DNA from: an uncultured Anderseniella sp.
Lineage (GTDB): Bacteria; Pseudomonadota; Alphaproteobacteria; Rhizobiales; Aestuariivirgaceae
Direction of reading: 5' to 3'
Assembly: GCA_947488295.1 (NCBI GenBank)
Contig: CANKYU010000006.1
Span: 310,001 to 374,000, forward strand
Length of the DNA stretch: 64,000 nt
Of this stretch, positions 63,955 to 64,000 are shown one piece after another; position 1 is the first letter of the stretch, and the number at the start of each line of letters is the position of its first letter. A program made the translations under genes and the position numbers. Below the pieces are notes generated by a model, which saw only the letters and a program-made list of their open reading frames with translations, was not told where the DNA came from and did no database searches.

Positions 63955-64000
63955 TCCCGAGGCGCTGGTGTCTCAAGCGCGACTGCCGTGAGGCGTGGCG

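Overview
The window reads as a chromosomal segment of an alphaproteobacterium, most likely in or near the Hyphomicrobiales (Rhizobiales). The reasons are gene orders I know from that group: nuoLMN followed by birA and RNase J; glyA-nrdR-ribD-ribE-ribH-nusB; ubiquinol-cytochrome c chaperone, DUF177 protein, plsX, fabH, ihfA and a MerR gene; and an LdtR-like regulator beside an L,D-transpeptidase. This is inference from gene content; no database search was run.

Layout. 1-9.3 kb: end of the complex I operon (nuoL partial, nuoM, nuoN), biotin ligase, RNase J and topoisomerase IV subunit A. 9.5-17.7 kb: a PAS-like sensor candidate and an unknown gene (convergent), an EamA permease with the N-end-rule transferase bpt, threonine ammonia-lyase, a 3-hydroxyisobutyrate dehydrogenase-type enzyme, a type III PLP decarboxylase, a cupin and hemB. 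17.8-22.2 kb: valine-type catabolism (acyl-CoA dehydrogenase, 3-hydroxyisobutyryl-CoA hydrolase, mmsB-like dehydrogenase) with a dimethylargininase-like gene; a 263-bp element with 32-bp inverted ends lies between the first two genes. 22.4-38.7 kb: LdtR/LdtP, the glyA-to-nusB run, a CBS protein, an MFS permease, a proton-pumping pyrophosphatase, bamE, and the fatty-acid/IHF cluster ending in merR.

38.7-44.0 kb is accessory. It holds a decayed tailed-phage head-completion module (head-tail connector pieces, head-closure protein, broken HK97-gp10 gene, DUF3168 remnant) interrupted by an AT-rich lipoprotein gene and a membrane-protein gene, then small cryptic genes and a tRNA-Pro(GGG). 44.0-54.4 kb is a second accessory block in which nearly every product looks exported. 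It has a subtilase with a small downstream partner, and a divergent five-gene run encoding a metzincin-type zinc protease, a trypsin-fold protease, a beta-propeller/peptidoglycan-binding protein, a RoxA-like di-haem c-type lipoprotein and a catalase-fold haem protein, followed by a cytochrome P450. Two copies of a 55-bp ORF-like repeat lie upstream of the five-gene run and upstream of the P450. This block is my best candidate for an undescribed system; its function is unknown.

54.5-64 kb returns to housekeeping and signalling genes: DUF2842, a GNAT enzyme, a sulfurtransferase, AlaX editing protein, cysteine synthase, a membrane ferredoxin-adenylate cyclase fusion, a secreted cysteine-containing protein, a tandem universal stress protein with two very small membrane proteins, an EF-hand protein, a membrane-anchored unknown and tRNA-Thr(TGT).
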